Assembly: GCA_035640455.1 (NCBI GenBank)
Contig: DASQWB010000089.1
Coordinates: 1-42,207, forward strand
DNA: 42,207 nucleotides
Origin: AC-50 sp035640455
GTDB taxonomy: Bacteria; Actinomycetota; Thermoleophilia; Gaiellales; Gaiellaceae
Reading direction: 5' to 3'
Positions 6,665 to 15,326 of this stretch are shown in pieces (position 1 is the stretch's first letter; the number at the start of each line of letters is the position of its first letter). The translations under genes and the position numbers were made by a program. Below the pieces are notes generated by a model. It ran no database searches. It was not told where the DNA came from and saw only the letters and a list, made by a program, of their open reading frames with translations.

Positions 6665-8760
6665 CAGTCTTCACGCTCCCAGGCGAGCCGGAGCTCCGCA
6701 AGTCCGACGCCGCAAATCGACTCGCCGCCGACGACGCCGAGCGGCCACAGGCCCTTGCTGCCGAGCCGCTCGACGTCCTCCGGCGCGCAGGCGAGCACCG
6801 CTTGGCCGCCGCCCTCGCCGAAGAGCGCGAGCTCGTCGTCCGGGAGGTCGAGGTCGGCGCCGACGCCGCTCCAGAGCGCCGCCTCGGCAAGCGCGACGGC
6901 GAGACCGCCGCGGCCGGTGTCGTGCGCGAGCATGAGCAGCGGAGCCGCGCGCCAGAGGAAGCGGACGAGCGCCGCCTCGGCGCGCAGGTCGACCGGCACC
7001 GGTCGCCCGGTCGGCGGCCAGGCGAGGCCGTGGTAGGCGGAGCCGGCGAGCGAGAGATCGGGGTCGCCGGCGAGCAGCACGACGTCGCCCTCGCGCCAGC
7101 GGCCAGGGATGCGGCGCACGTCGCGGACGAGGCCGACGCAGCCGACTATCGGCGTCGGGTCGATCGCGCGCCCCTCGGTCTCGTTGTAGAGCGAGACGTT
7201 GCCGGAGACGAACGGGATGCCGAGCGCCTCGGCCGCGGCGGCCAGCCCGCCGACTGCCTCCTCGAGCTCCCAGCCGATCTCCGGCTTCTCGGGGTTCCCG
7301 AAGTTGAGGCAGTCGGTGAGCGCGAGCGGCTCGCCGCCGGCGCACGCGACGTTGCGCGCCGCCTCGAAGACGGCGAGCGCGCCCGCCGCGCGCGGGTCGA
7401 GCCGCGCGGCCGCGCTCGGCCCGTCGAGCGACACCGCGATCCCGCGCATGCTCGGCCGCAGGCGCAGGACGGCCGCGTCGAGGCCGGGGCGGCGGACGGT
7501 GCGCGAGCCGACGAGGTGGTCGTACTGCTCGTAGACCCAGCGCTTCGAGGCGAGGCTCGGCGAGCGCAGGAGCTCGACGAGCGCCTCCTGCGGCGAGAGC
7601 GAGACCGTCACTGCGACCGGCTCCGGGCGCGGCCGCGGCTGCGGCTCGACGCGGTAGCGCGGCGTCTCCTCGGTGAGGAGACGAGCCGGAATCGAGCCAA
7701 CGACTTCCCCGTCGGCGAAGCAGCGGAGCTCGCCGGTCGGGGTCACCTCGCCGATCGTCGCGTGGTGGAGCTCCCAGCGGTCGAGCACGCGCTCCGCCGC
7801 CTCGAGCATCTCCGGCCGGACGATCGCCACCATCCGCTCCTGGCTCTCCGAGATGACGATCTCCCACGACTCGAGATCGGGCTCGCGAAGCGGCACGCGG
7901 TCGAGGTGGACGTCGATGCCGGCGCCGTCGCGCGCCATCTCGGCGAGCGCGGAGGCGAGGCCCGCGGCGCCGCAGTCCTGGAGCGACTCCACGAGCCCGC
8001 GCTCGACGAGCTCGACCGAGGCCTCGATGAGCTTCTTGCCGGTGAAGGGGTCGCCGATCTGCACCGACGGCCGCTTCTCGTCGGCGCCTTCCCCGAGCTC
8101 CTGGCTCGCCAGGACGCTGGCGCCGCCGATCCCGTCGCGCCCGGTCGTCGCGCCGTAGAGCAGGACGAGGTTCCCCGGTCCGGCGGCCCGGGCGCGGGTG
8201 ACGCGCGCGCTCGGCAGCAACCCGACGCACATCGCGTTTACGAGGCAGTTGTCCGCGTAGGTCGGGTCGAAGACGCATTCGCCGCCGACGGTGGCCACCC
8301 CGACCGAGTTCCCGTATGCGCCAATGCCTGCGACCGCGCGGCGGAAGACGTGGTCGGGGTCGCCGAAGCGCAGGCCGTCGAGGAGCGCGATCGGCCGCGC
8401 CCCCATCGCGACGATGTCGCGGAGGATCCCGCCGACTCCGGTCGCCGCGCCCTGGAACGGCTCGACCGCGGATGGATGGTTGTGGCTCTCGACTTTGAAC
8501 GCGACCGCCTCCCCGTCGCCGAGGTCGATGACGCCCGCGTTCTCGCCCGGCCCCTGGAGGACGCGCTCGCCGCTCGTCGGCAGCCGCCGGAGCAGGAGGG
8601 CCGAGTGCTTGTACCCGCAGTGCTCGGACCAGAGCAGCGAGAAGACGGCGAGCTCGAAGCGGTTCGGCGCCCGGCCGAGCAGCTCCTCGATCCGAGCCGC
8701 TTCGGCATCCGTGAGCCCGAGGGTCCGGTGGAGCGGCTCGGCGACCGGGGTCGTCGTCAA
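6664..8760 (-). CDS. purL: Phosphoribosylformylglycinamidine synthase subunit PurL
   Basis: This 698-residue small-type PurL is the ATP-dependent synthetase subunit that works with PurS and PurQ, converting FGAR to FGAM. Motifs include NRFELAVFSLLWSEHCGYKH, GENAGVIDLGDG, FKVESHNHPSAVEPFQGAAT and the second AIR-synthase-like half with CLNFGNPEKPEIGW and FVSGNVSLYNE. The only start that keeps the conserved N-terminus is a TTG at 8760, with no ribosome site but with TAGACT 7 nt upstream. PurS and PurQ are encoded 23 kb away on the same strand rather than next door, which is unusual. Confidence 0.96.
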   Translation of the reverse strand: MTTTPVAEPLHRTLGLTDAEAARIEELLGRAPNRFELAVFSLLWSEHCGYKHSALLLRRLPTSGERVLQGPGENAGVIDLGDGEAVAFKVESHNHPSAVEPFQGAATGVGGILRDIVAMGARPIALLDGLRFGDPDHVFRRAVAGIGAYGNSVGVATVGGECVFDPTYADNCLVNAMCVGLLPSARVTRARAAGPGNLVLLYGATTGRDGIGGASVLASQELGEGADEKRPSVQIGDPFTGKKLIEASVELVERGLVESLQDCGAAGLASALAEMARDGAGIDVHLDRVPLREPDLESWEIVISESQERMVAIVRPEMLEAAERVLDRWELHHATIGEVTPTGELRCFADGEVVGSIPARLLTEETPRYRVEPQPRPRPEPVAVTVSLSPQEALVELLRSPSLASKRWVYEQYDHLVGSRTVRRPGLDAAVLRLRPSMRGIAVSLDGPSAAARLDPRAAGALAVFEAARNVACAGGEPLALTDCLNFGNPEKPEIGWELEEAVGGLAAAAEALGIPFVSGNVSLYNETEGRAIDPTPIVGCVGLVRDVRRIPGRWREGDVVLLAGDPDLSLAGSAYHGLAWPPTGRPVPVDLRAEAALVRFLWRAAPLLMLAHDTGRGGLAVALAEAALWSGVGADLDLPDDELALFGEGGGQAVLACAPEDVERLGSKGLWPLGVVGGESICGVGLAELRLAWERED

Positions 8761-8767
8761 GTGGTCG

Positions 8768-8773
8768 AGTCTA
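8768..8773 (-). promoter_or_regulatory. Leaderless-type -10 element (TAGACT) of purL
   Basis: TAGACT lies 7 nt before the TTG start of purL and overlaps the stop codon of the upstream DUF429-like gene. It supports independent transcription of purLF. Confidence 0.5.
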
Positions 8774-9496
8774 AACGTCTTCCAGGACGAGTCCGTCGTG
8801 CCAGATGCGGCCCTCGAGCGCGTAGGCCGGATCGCGCGGAAGGCGGCTCCAGTCGCCCGGCCAGCGGCTCATCGCGAGCGCGGCGGCCGCGGCGTCGCGG
8901 GCGTGCTCGTTCCGGTACTCGCCGTCGATCGCCCCAAGGTGCAGCCGCGGGTAGATCTCCACGAGCAGCGGCAGGCGAGGCTCGTCGAAGGGCCAGATGG
9001 CGAATCGCTCGCGCAGGCGGCGAAGGAACGGCATCCCGCGCAGCGATCCCGTGCCCACCTGGCCGGCGCCGACGAGCTGGAAGACGGACTTCGGCCGGCC
9101 GCCGCACTCGAGCTCGGTCCGGCGGAACGCGATCTGCTCCACCGGCTTTCGCCTTCGCCAGAACGGCGGCTGCGGGTCGCGGAGCCACGCCTCCGCCTCA
9201 CGCGAGACCAGCTCCCAGGCGTTCGAGACGTCGGCGATGCCGCGCGCCCGCAGGAACCAGTCGGGAAGCGAGAACGCGAAGTCGAGCCCGACGACGAGCT
9301 CCGGGTCGCGCTCGGCCTCCTCCAGCAGATGGGCGACGAGCTGCTCGCGGCCTCGGCCGTCTTCGAGCCGCACCAGCCGGCCATCCACAGCTTCCGCGAG
9401 CCAGATCGCCCGCGCCTCTCCGGTCCGAGCGCCCGACCAGTCAACCGCCAGAATGCGCGGCACCGCGGAAGCGTTGCAACCCAGGTGGTTCGCCAT
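8771..9496 (-). CDS. RNase H-fold DUF429-like protein
   Basis: This protein of about 240 residues opens its conserved part with RILAVDWSGARTGEARAIWL, the first strand and acidic residue of the RNase H-like fold typical of DUF429 proteins, followed by VVGLDFAFSLP. Later it has VGTGSLRGMPFL, LLVEIYPRLHLGA and NEHARDAAAAALAM, where the aspartate is the expected C-terminal acidic residue. The biochemical role of the family is unsettled; a nuclease is predicted. The start is uncertain: an ATG at 9496 is used here, while a GTG at 9463 would place the start just before the conserved strand. Neither has a clear ribosome site. Confidence 0.7.
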   Translation of the reverse strand: MANHLGCNASAVPRILAVDWSGARTGEARAIWLAEAVDGRLVRLEDGRGREQLVAHLLEEAERDPELVVGLDFAFSLPDWFLRARGIADVSNAWELVSREAEAWLRDPQPPFWRRRKPVEQIAFRRTELECGGRPKSVFQLVGAGQVGTGSLRGMPFLRRLRERFAIWPFDEPRLPLLVEIYPRLHLGAIDGEYRNEHARDAAAAALAMSRWPGDWSRLPRDPAYALEGRIWHDGLVLEDV

Positions 9497-9510
9497 CAAC
9501 CCAAGCGGCC

Positions 9511-9582
9511 CGACCGGCCGTTTCAGACGGACGAGTGGGCAGAGCCCGCCCGTCCTGATGGTCGGCGCCGCAAGGCGGCGCC
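9511..9582 (+). repeat. Structured intergenic element, copy A
   Basis: This 72-nt element has a conserved 20-nt head containing TTTCAGACGG. It is followed by one 12-bp hairpin (9529-9540 with 9544-9555, one mismatch, AGA loop) and a second hairpin GGCGCCGC/GCGGCGCC (9564-9582, AAG loop). A second copy lies inverted at 36880-36947: the heads agree at 19 of 20 bases and the second hairpin at nearly every base, while the first hairpin differs in sequence but keeps its pairing. Here it ends 3 nt before the eamA start and points toward that gene. Confidence 0.6.
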
Positions 9583-9585
9583 TTC

Positions 9586-10488
9586 GTGAGCCGCCGCCAC
9601 CTGCTGATGCTGCTCGCGCTGTCGGCGATCTGGGGCGCGAGCTTCATGTTCATCAAGATCGGCGTCCGGGAGCTCGAGCCCACGACGCTCGTCTGCGTCC
9701 GGCTCGGGATCGGCGCGCTGACCCTGCTGCCGCTCGCGCTCGTCCGCCTCGGCGGCCGCGAGACGCTGCGCGAGCTGCGCGCGGCGGCGGGGCCGCTCGT
9801 CCTGACCGGGCTCGTCAACTCGGCGATCCCGATCGTCTCGCTGTCGTGGGCGGAGAAGCACATCGACTCCGGGCTCGCCGCGGTGATCCAGGCCTCGGCG
9901 CCGCTCTTCACGGCGCTCCTCGCGCTGCGGTTCAGCCATAGCGAGCGGGTGACGGGCTCGCGCCTCGCCGGCCTGCTCGTCGGCTTCGGCGGGGTCGCGC
10001 TGCTCGTCGGCGCCCAGCCGAGCGGCGACCTCCTCGCCGCGTTCGCGGTCGTCTTCTCGGCGCTCTGCTACGCCGCCGCGGCGATCTACGCGGCGCGCCG
10101 CCTGGTCGACGTGTCGCCGCTCGTGACCTCGGTCGGTGCGCTCGCGACCGCGTCGCTCTGCCTCGTCCCGTTCGCGGCGTTCCAGCTCCCGAGCCGGTTC
10201 CCGAGTCTCGGCGTGAGCGCCGCCGTCCTCGCCCTCAGCCTCGGCGGGACGGGCTTCGCCTACGTCCTTTACTACGCGCTCCTTGCCGGCGCGGGCGCGT
10301 CGCGATCGATCCTCGTGACCTACCTCGTGCCGGCGCTCGCGCTCGGCTACGGCGCCGTCTTCCTCGCCGAGCCGGTGACCGCGGCCGCCGTCGCCGGGCT
10401 CTTCCTCGTGCTCGCCGGTGTCGCCCTCGGGACGGGCGCGCTCCGTCTTCCCGGGCGGCGTGAGGCAGGGTTAGCCTCCGACCTGTGA
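9586..10488 (+). CDS. EamA/DMT-family transporter, first of a tandem pair
   Basis: This 300-residue integral membrane protein has about ten hydrophobic helices in two EamA repeats. The first starts LLALSAIWGASFMFIKIGVR, with the family's WG(A/S)SF motif. The second is at about residues 150-290 and ends with LGYGAVFLAEPVTAAAVAG. The family exports metabolites or amino acids; the substrate cannot be told. It begins at a GTG directly after the structured intergenic element. Its stop overlaps the next gene as GTGA, so the two paralogs are probably translated together. Confidence 0.85.
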   Translation: MSRRHLLMLLALSAIWGASFMFIKIGVRELEPTTLVCVRLGIGALTLLPLALVRLGGRETLRELRAAAGPLVLTGLVNSAIPIVSLSWAEKHIDSGLAAVIQASAPLFTALLALRFSHSERVTGSRLAGLLVGFGGVALLVGAQPSGDLLAAFAVVFSALCYAAAAIYAARRLVDVSPLVTSVGALATASLCLVPFAAFQLPSRFPSLGVSAAVLALSLGGTGFAYVLYYALLAGAGASRSILVTYLVPALALGYGAVFLAEPVTAAAVAGLFLVLAGVALGTGALRLPGRREAGLASDL

Positions 10489-11390
10489 CGCGCCGCTACG
10501 TCCCGCTCCTCCTGACGCTCTCGGCGCTCTGGGGCGCCTCGTACCTCTTCATCAAGGTCGGCGTGCGCGACCTCGCGCCGACGGTGCTCGTCGAGCTGCG
10601 GCTCCTTCTCGCCGCGGCGGTGCTCGTCGGCTTCCTCTGGCTGCGCGAAGGCGGGCCTGGTGCGCGTGCCGAGCTGCGGGCGGCGGCGCGGCCAGGCGCC
10701 GTCCTCGGGCTCCTGAACGCCGCGGTCCCCTTCGTGCTGATCGCCTGGGGCGAGCGCCACGTCGACTCGGGCGTCGCTGCGGTCGCGAACGCGACGGTGC
10801 CGATCTTCAACGCTCTGCTCGTCCTGCGCTTCAACCCCGCCGAGCGCGTCTCCGGAACGCGCTTCGCGGGCGTGCTCGCGGGCCTCGCCGGCGTGGCGGT
10901 ACTCGCGGGGTTCGACCCGCGCGGGGGCTGGTGGGCCGTCGCCGGCACCCTCGCGGTCGTGGTGGCGTCGATCGCCTACGCAGGCGGCGGGATCTACGGC
11001 CAGCTGCGGCTCTCGCGCGTCAGCGGCCCCGCGCTGGCGGCGGCGTCGATCGCCTCGGCCGCGGTCTACGTGCTCCCGTTCAGCCTCGTCCAGGTCCCGC
11101 ACCACGCGCCCGGGTGGAAGTCGCTCGCCTCGGCCGCGGCGCTCGGGCTGCTCGGCACCGGCGCCGCCCAGCTCGTCCTGTTCCGGATGCTGCGCCTGCA
11201 CGGCGCGGGGCCCACGTCGCTCGTGACGTACCTCCTCCCGCCCACCGCGCTCCTCTGCGGCGCGCTCTTCCTCGGCGAGCCCGTGACCGCGGCCGAGGCG
11301 GGCGGGCTCGCGCTGATCCTGCTCGGCGTCGCGGTCGGCTCGAGGCTCGTCCGCCCGGCCCCGCGCGCGGCGGTCGAGCCCGGCCGATGA
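10485..11390 (+). CDS. EamA/DMT-family transporter, second of a tandem pair
   Basis: This 301-residue paralog has the same layout and a closely similar start (LLTLSALWGASYLFIKVGVR) to the preceding transporter, so the pair looks like a tandem duplication. The second EamA half ends LCGALFLGEPVTAAEAGGL. It starts at a GTG inside the GTGA overlap and its stop overlaps the acetyltransferase start as ATGA, indicating a three-gene operon. The substrate is unknown. Paired DMT proteins can act as heteromers, but nothing in the sequence proves that here. Confidence 0.85.
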   Translation: MTRRYVPLLLTLSALWGASYLFIKVGVRDLAPTVLVELRLLLAAAVLVGFLWLREGGPGARAELRAAARPGAVLGLLNAAVPFVLIAWGERHVDSGVAAVANATVPIFNALLVLRFNPAERVSGTRFAGVLAGLAGVAVLAGFDPRGGWWAVAGTLAVVVASIAYAGGGIYGQLRLSRVSGPALAAASIASAAVYVLPFSLVQVPHHAPGWKSLASAAALGLLGTGAAQLVLFRMLRLHGAGPTSLVTYLLPPTALLCGALFLGEPVTAAEAGGLALILLGVAVGSRLVRPAPRAAVEPGR

Positions 11391-11908
11391 GCCTGCGCAT
11401 CCGGCGGGCCCGCGCCGAGGACGTCGACTTCCTCGTCGAGCTTGCGAACCACGAGGACGTCGAGCCGTTCCTCGCCGCCCGCCGCGCCCGCGACCGCGAG
11501 GCGGTGGCCGGGGAGGTCGAGCGGTCGCTCAGCGAGCCGCAGGACTTCGGCCGCTTCGTGATCGACGTCGACGACGGCGACGGCTGGCGCCGAGCCGGGA
11601 GCATGGAGTTCCACGTCGAGAACCGCCGCAGCCGGATCGCGCGGCTCGGCGGCCTCGCCGTCCATCCCGACTTCCGCGGCCGCCGGCTCGCCGACGAGGC
11701 GGCGCGGAGGTTCGACCGGCACCTTCTCCACGACCTCGACTACCACCGCCTCGAGCTCGAGATCTACGGGTTCAACGACCGGGCGATGCGGCACGCTGAG
11801 CGGATCGGCTTCGTCCGCGAAGGAGTACGCCGAAAGGCGTACTGGCGCCATGGCGAGTGGGTCGACGGCGTCATGTACGGACTGCTTCGGGAGGATCTGC
11901 CGGAGTAG
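11387..11908 (+). CDS. GNAT-family N-acetyltransferase (RimJ/RimL-like)
   Basis: This 173-residue protein starts with the typical LRIRRARAEDVDFLVELAN and carries the acetyl-CoA loop VHPDFRGRRLADEAARRF, then LEIYGFNDRAMRHAERIGF and GVRRKAYWRHGEWVDGVMYG, which are the hallmarks of the RimJ/RimL-like branch. It would acetylate a small amine or a protein N-terminus; the substrate is unknown. It is the third gene of an operon with the two EamA transporters (ATGA overlap). Its 3' end overlaps the convergent SemiSWEET gene by 38 bp. Confidence 0.85.
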   Translation: MSLRIRRARAEDVDFLVELANHEDVEPFLAARRARDREAVAGEVERSLSEPQDFGRFVIDVDDGDGWRRAGSMEFHVENRRSRIARLGGLAVHPDFRGRRLADEAARRFDRHLLHDLDYHRLELEIYGFNDRAMRHAERIGFVREGVRRKAYWRHGEWVDGVMYGLLREDLPE

Positions 11909-12185
11909 GCGCGACCTGACGCCGCGGCCTGCGGTAGAGGAGCGCCACGGCGATGGTGAGCGTCGAGACGACGACGGCGACGACGTTCGACGAGATGAGC
12001 GCGACGTTGCGGATCGCGACGCCGTAGGCGAGCCAGAGCGAAAAGCCGACGAGGAGGACGCAGAAGTAGCCGACCGAGACCCCGCGGGCCGAGCGCTCGC
12101 GCACGATCGCGCGGATCTGGAGGAGCGGCGAGAGGGCCATCGCGATGCCCCACGACGCCGCCGCCACGGCGAGCACAGCTGTCAC
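11871..12185 (-). CDS. SemiSWEET / PQ-loop sugar transporter
   Basis: This 104-residue protein has three predicted membrane helices: about residues 4-20, 38-58 and 66-84. It has the PQ-loop-like SPLLQIRAIVRERSARGVSV and then FSLWLAYGVAIRNVALISSNVVAVV, matching SemiSWEET half-transporters, which dimerise to move sugars across the membrane. The start is a GTG 41 nt after the SDR stop, so it may be the last gene of the MTAP/PCP-C/SDR operon. If so, a sugar or cyclitol may be imported or exported for this pathway (inference). Confidence 0.75.
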   Translation of the reverse strand: MTAVLAVAAASWGIAMALSPLLQIRAIVRERSARGVSVGYFCVLLVGFSLWLAYGVAIRNVALISSNVVAVVVSTLTIAVALLYRRPRRQVAPTPADPPEAVRT

Positions 12186-12226
12186 CGGTCCGACCCCACG
12201 GCGCGCGATGCTAGCCGGACGGCGGC

Positions 12227-12916
12227 TCAGGTGTACTGGAGGCGCTCGATTCCGACGACGGGCGACGGCGCGCCGCGGGTCGGGCGGAGGTCGAGCCCGG
12301 CGACGGTCACGTCGCGTGGAGCCTCGACGGCGGCGACGATCGCCCGCCCGACGTTGAGCGGCGCCATCTTGTACGGGCTCGGGTCGTCGGCGCGGTTCCG
12401 GACCGGGCCAGGCGTCACGAGCGTGAGCCGGAAGTCGAGCTCGCGCGTCTCGAGCAGGATCACCTCGGCAAGCGCGGCGAGGGCGGCCTTCGACGCGGAG
12501 TAGGCGGCGCCGCCCTCGAACTGCTCCCGCGCGGCCTGGCTGCCGACGACGACGAAGTCGCCGCCGTCGCGCAGGTCCTCCCGCACGAGGCGATACAGCT
12601 CGAGGACGCTCGTGAGGTTTGTCTCGAGCGTTGCGAGCCACTCCTCCCGCGCGAGCTCGTGGGCCGGCGCGCGCCGCCGGATGCCCGCGCTCGCGACGCA
12701 TACGTCGAGGCCGCCGAGCCGCTCCCGCGCCAGGCGGAAGCCGCGCTCGAGCTCCGACGGCGACGAGACGTCGCACTCGATCTCGCCGAGGCGCTCGTCG
12801 TCTCCCGCGAGCGTGCGGTTGAGCGAGGCGACGCGGTAGCCGGCCTCGGCGAACGCGACGGCGATGCCCCGGCCGAGGCCGCGGTTCGTTCCCGTGACGA
12901 GCGCGGCGCGGGTCAT
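12227..12916 (-). CDS. Short-chain dehydrogenase/reductase (SDR), coupled to the PCP-C gene
   Basis: This 229-residue protein has a TGTNRGLGRGIAVAF cofactor loop (NAD(P)H binding), a DVSS segment, VASAGIRRR in place of the common NNAG, and a YSASK catalytic motif preceded by VVVGSQAA, so the catalytic Ser-Tyr-Lys set is present. It is a Rossmann-fold oxidoreductase acting on a carbonyl or alcohol of unknown identity. The ATG overlaps the stop of the condensation-domain gene (ATGA). This tight coupling suggests that it modifies the product or substrate of the PCP-C protein. Confidence 0.9.
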   Translation of the reverse strand: MTRAALVTGTNRGLGRGIAVAFAEAGYRVASLNRTLAGDDERLGEIECDVSSPSELERGFRLARERLGGLDVCVASAGIRRRAPAHELAREEWLATLETNLTSVLELYRLVREDLRDGGDFVVVGSQAAREQFEGGAAYSASKAALAALAEVILLETRELDFRLTLVTPGPVRNRADDPSPYKMAPLNVGRAIVAAVEAPRDVTVAGLDLRPTRGAPSPVVGIERLQYT

Positions 12917-14454
12917 GCCGCCTCGAGCGTCTCGAGCACCTCGTCGACCAGCGCCTCGACCGGCGCGCGCTCGTAGACGCCGGCGACGTACTCGCAGCGT
13001 GCCTCGAGGCCGGCGTCGCTCCACGCGAGCTCGAACGTGATCCCCGGAAAGCGCTTCTCGCGCCGATGGCCGGGCGGCTCGACGAGCCGGGCGCGCGCCT
13101 CGCCGAAGGCATACTCCGGCTCCGCCGCCGGCCCGGCCGCGAAGAAGGCGTACGGCCGCTGCGGGTTCCGGTCCGCCTGCTCGGGATAGAAGGTGCGGAC
13201 GAGCTCCCAGTACGGGATCTCGGCGCTCGCGATCGCGCCGGCGAACACGTCGTGCACCACCGGGATCGCCTCGCGAAGCGCGAGCTTCGCCGACAGATCG
13301 GCTCCAATCAGCAGGAGGTTGAAGAACGGACCGACGAGCGCGTCCGCGCCGGGCCAGTGGCGGCCCGCGTACGGCGTGACGGCGCCCACGGCGTCGCCGT
13401 CCGAGTCCCGCCGCAGGGCGCCGAGGAGCGCCGCGAGCCCGACGACGAACGGCGTCGTCCGCCGCTCCGCGGCAAGCGCGAGGAGGCGGTTCGCCGCCTC
13501 GGCCGGCCGCCGCCTTCGGACGACGGAGCTCGGCCCGATCGCGGCGCCGTCGGCTCCGGTCCGCGGCGGCAGCGGCAGCGGTGGGTAGGGCCCGAGCGCC
13601 TCCCAGACCGGGCGCCAGCTCTCGACGAGCAAGGGCCGCTGCGCCTCGAGCCAGCGCCGCTGCGCGGCCGCGAAGTCGAGGTGCTCGTAGGGCAGGGCGG
13701 GCGGGCTCGTGGACGACGAGACGAGCCGCGCGAGCTCGTCGAGCAGCACCGGCACGGAGCGGCCGTCGATCACGAGGTGCTCGAACGCGAGTACGAGCAG
13801 CCAGCGCTCGGCCGCGACCCGGATCAGGTCACCGCGCACGAGGTCGCCGACGAGCGGGTCGAAGGGCGCGTAGACGGTCGCGGCGACGAGGTCCGCGACC
13901 CACGACTCCCGCGCCGCCGGCTCGAGCGCGCGCAGGTCGTGGACGTCGAGCGGCCAGCCGAGGCCCGGGTCGAGGATGCGGACCGAGCCGAGCGTCGGAA
14001 CGAGCGGAAACGCCGTCCGCAGGACGATGTGGCGGGCGCGGAGGGCATCGAGGGCGGCGCGGACGGCGTCCGGGTCGCAGGGGCCGTCGATCTCGAGCGC
14101 GAGCGCGATCGGGTAGTCGACCTTGCGCGGCTCGGTCCGGTACACGGCGAGCCGCTCCTCCTGGTAGATCGACGCCTCGAGCGGCCCGTCGCGATCGACG
14201 CGCACGACCTCGCGGGAGCGCGGGCCGCGGGCCGCCTCGACCGCGCGCTCGAGGTCGGCGAAGACGGGATGCCTGGCCACCGCGTCGCCGCGCAGGTCGA
14301 TCCCGAGCTCCTCGCCGACCCGCTCGGCAACCTGAGCCGCCAGGAGCGAGTCGCCGCCGAGAGCGAAGAAGTCGTCCTCCGGCGCGACGGACGCCACCCC
14401 GAGCGCGTCGCGCCAGACCGTGGCGAGGTCGCTACCGACGGTGGACCTCGTCAG
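12913..14454 (-). CDS. Free-standing NRPS didomain: peptidyl carrier protein plus condensation domain
   Basis: Residues about 8-75 form a carrier domain with DDFFALGGDSLLAAQVAE; Ser36 is the phosphopantetheine site. Residues about 85-513 form a condensation-domain fold: the active-site HHxxxDG is EHLVIDG (His226, Asp230, Gly231), so the second, catalytic His is kept and the first is Glu. Further conserved blocks are TPFVVGLAALLGAL, VGAVTPYAGR and LVGPFFNLLLI. There is no adenylation or thioesterase domain, and none in the window. No ATG, GTG or TTG start exists before the carrier helix, so the start is probably the CTG at 14454, inside a CTGA overlap with the MTAP stop. It is cytoplasmic and would form an amide or ester on a carrier-bound acyl group. 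Confidence 0.85.
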   Translation of the reverse strand: MTRSTVGSDLATVWRDALGVASVAPEDDFFALGGDSLLAAQVAERVGEELGIDLRGDAVARHPVFADLERAVEAARGPRSREVVRVDRDGPLEASIYQEERLAVYRTEPRKVDYPIALALEIDGPCDPDAVRAALDALRARHIVLRTAFPLVPTLGSVRILDPGLGWPLDVHDLRALEPAARESWVADLVAATVYAPFDPLVGDLVRGDLIRVAAERWLLVLAFEHLVIDGRSVPVLLDELARLVSSSTSPPALPYEHLDFAAAQRRWLEAQRPLLVESWRPVWEALGPYPPLPLPPRTGADGAAIGPSSVVRRRRPAEAANRLLALAAERRTTPFVVGLAALLGALRRDSDGDAVGAVTPYAGRHWPGADALVGPFFNLLLIGADLSAKLALREAIPVVHDVFAGAIASAEIPYWELVRTFYPEQADRNPQRPYAFFAAGPAAEPEYAFGEARARLVEPPGHRREKRFPGITFELAWSDAGLEARCEYVAGVYERAPVEALVDEVLETLEAA

Positions 14455-15257
14455 GTCGCGACGCGGCAGCCGTCGAGCGCGTGCCGGCAGCGGCAGTCGG
14501 CCTCCGGGGGGATCGCCGCGAGCGCCGCCGCCACGACGCGCTCGACCCGCGGCAGGTTCCGCTGGAACTCGTCGACGATCTCCTGGTGGACGATCGGCTC
14601 GTCGCCGCTCTCGGGCGCGAGCTCGTCGGCGATGACGCCGTAGTCCGTGCAGTACGAGAGGTTGACGTAGCAGAGCTCGAGCTCGCGCGCGAGCATCGCC
14701 TCCGTCGACTGCGTCATGTTGATGGCGTCGGCGCCGAGGGTCGAGTACCAGCGGTTCTCGGCCTTCGTCTGGAAGCGGGGGCCGTTGATGACGAGCACCG
14801 TCGCGCGGTCGTGGATCGTCTCGTCGGAGTCGCGGAGCGCGTCGAGGACGAGCGCGCGCAGCCGCCCGCAGTAGGGGTCGGCGAGGTCGGCGTGGGCGCC
14901 GTCCGACCCGTCGAAGATCGTCTCGGCGCGGCCCCACGTGACGTCGATGAACTGATCCATCACGAGGAAGTCGCCCTTCTTCACCTGCGGCGAGAGGCTG
15001 CCGACGACGTTGAAGCCGACGATCTGGCTCGCGCCGAGCTCCTTGAGCGCCGCCAGGTTCGCCCGGTAGGGCACGCGGTGCGGCAGGTGCTCGTGGTGGC
15101 GGCCGTGCCTCGGGACGAAGCCGACGGTGCGCCCGGCGAACTCGGCGATCGTGACCGGCGCGCTCGGCGGTCCGTAGGGCGTCTCCGCCCTCACCTCGTC
15201 CCGGCTCGCGAAGAACCGGTAGAAGCCGGTCCCGCCAATGACCCCGATGTCGATCAC
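14451..15257 (-). CDS. MTAP-family purine nucleoside phosphorylase, paralog a (altered base pocket)
   Basis: This 268-residue phosphorylase would split a purine nucleoside with phosphate into base and pentose-1-phosphate. The start is a GTG 4 nt after GGAAGGAGG. Motifs: VIGGTGFYRF (phosphate loop), VPRHGRHHEHLPHRVPYRAN, VVGSLSP, INGPRFQTKAE and INMTQSTEAMLARELELCYVNL. The base-binding segment is TDYG (Asp205, Gly207), where MTAPs such as the human enzyme have TDYD; the usual PE after the Met is TE. It ends with a Cys-x-Cys (255-257), as in archaeal thermostable MTAPs. It heads an operon with PCP-C and SDR and is divergent from the SAM hydrolase. The substrate may differ from MTA. Confidence 0.88.
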   Translation of the reverse strand: MIDIGVIGGTGFYRFFASRDEVRAETPYGPPSAPVTIAEFAGRTVGFVPRHGRHHEHLPHRVPYRANLAALKELGASQIVGFNVVGSLSPQVKKGDFLVMDQFIDVTWGRAETIFDGSDGAHADLADPYCGRLRALVLDALRDSDETIHDRATVLVINGPRFQTKAENRWYSTLGADAINMTQSTEAMLARELELCYVNLSYCTDYGVIADELAPESGDEPIVHQEIVDEFQRNLPRVERVVAAALAAIPPEADCRCRHALDGCRVAT

Positions 15258-15326
15258 GACCCCTCCTTCCGCGGTGAGCGCGGCACGATAGCGGCGGAGG
15301 AGCCGGCAGTACACTCGCGGGCCGGC

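Noticed and set aside
9511..9582. Riboswitch call for the intergenic element
   Set aside because: It matches no riboswitch consensus I know, and the purD copy lies upstream of the likely -10, so it may not be transcribed with the gene.
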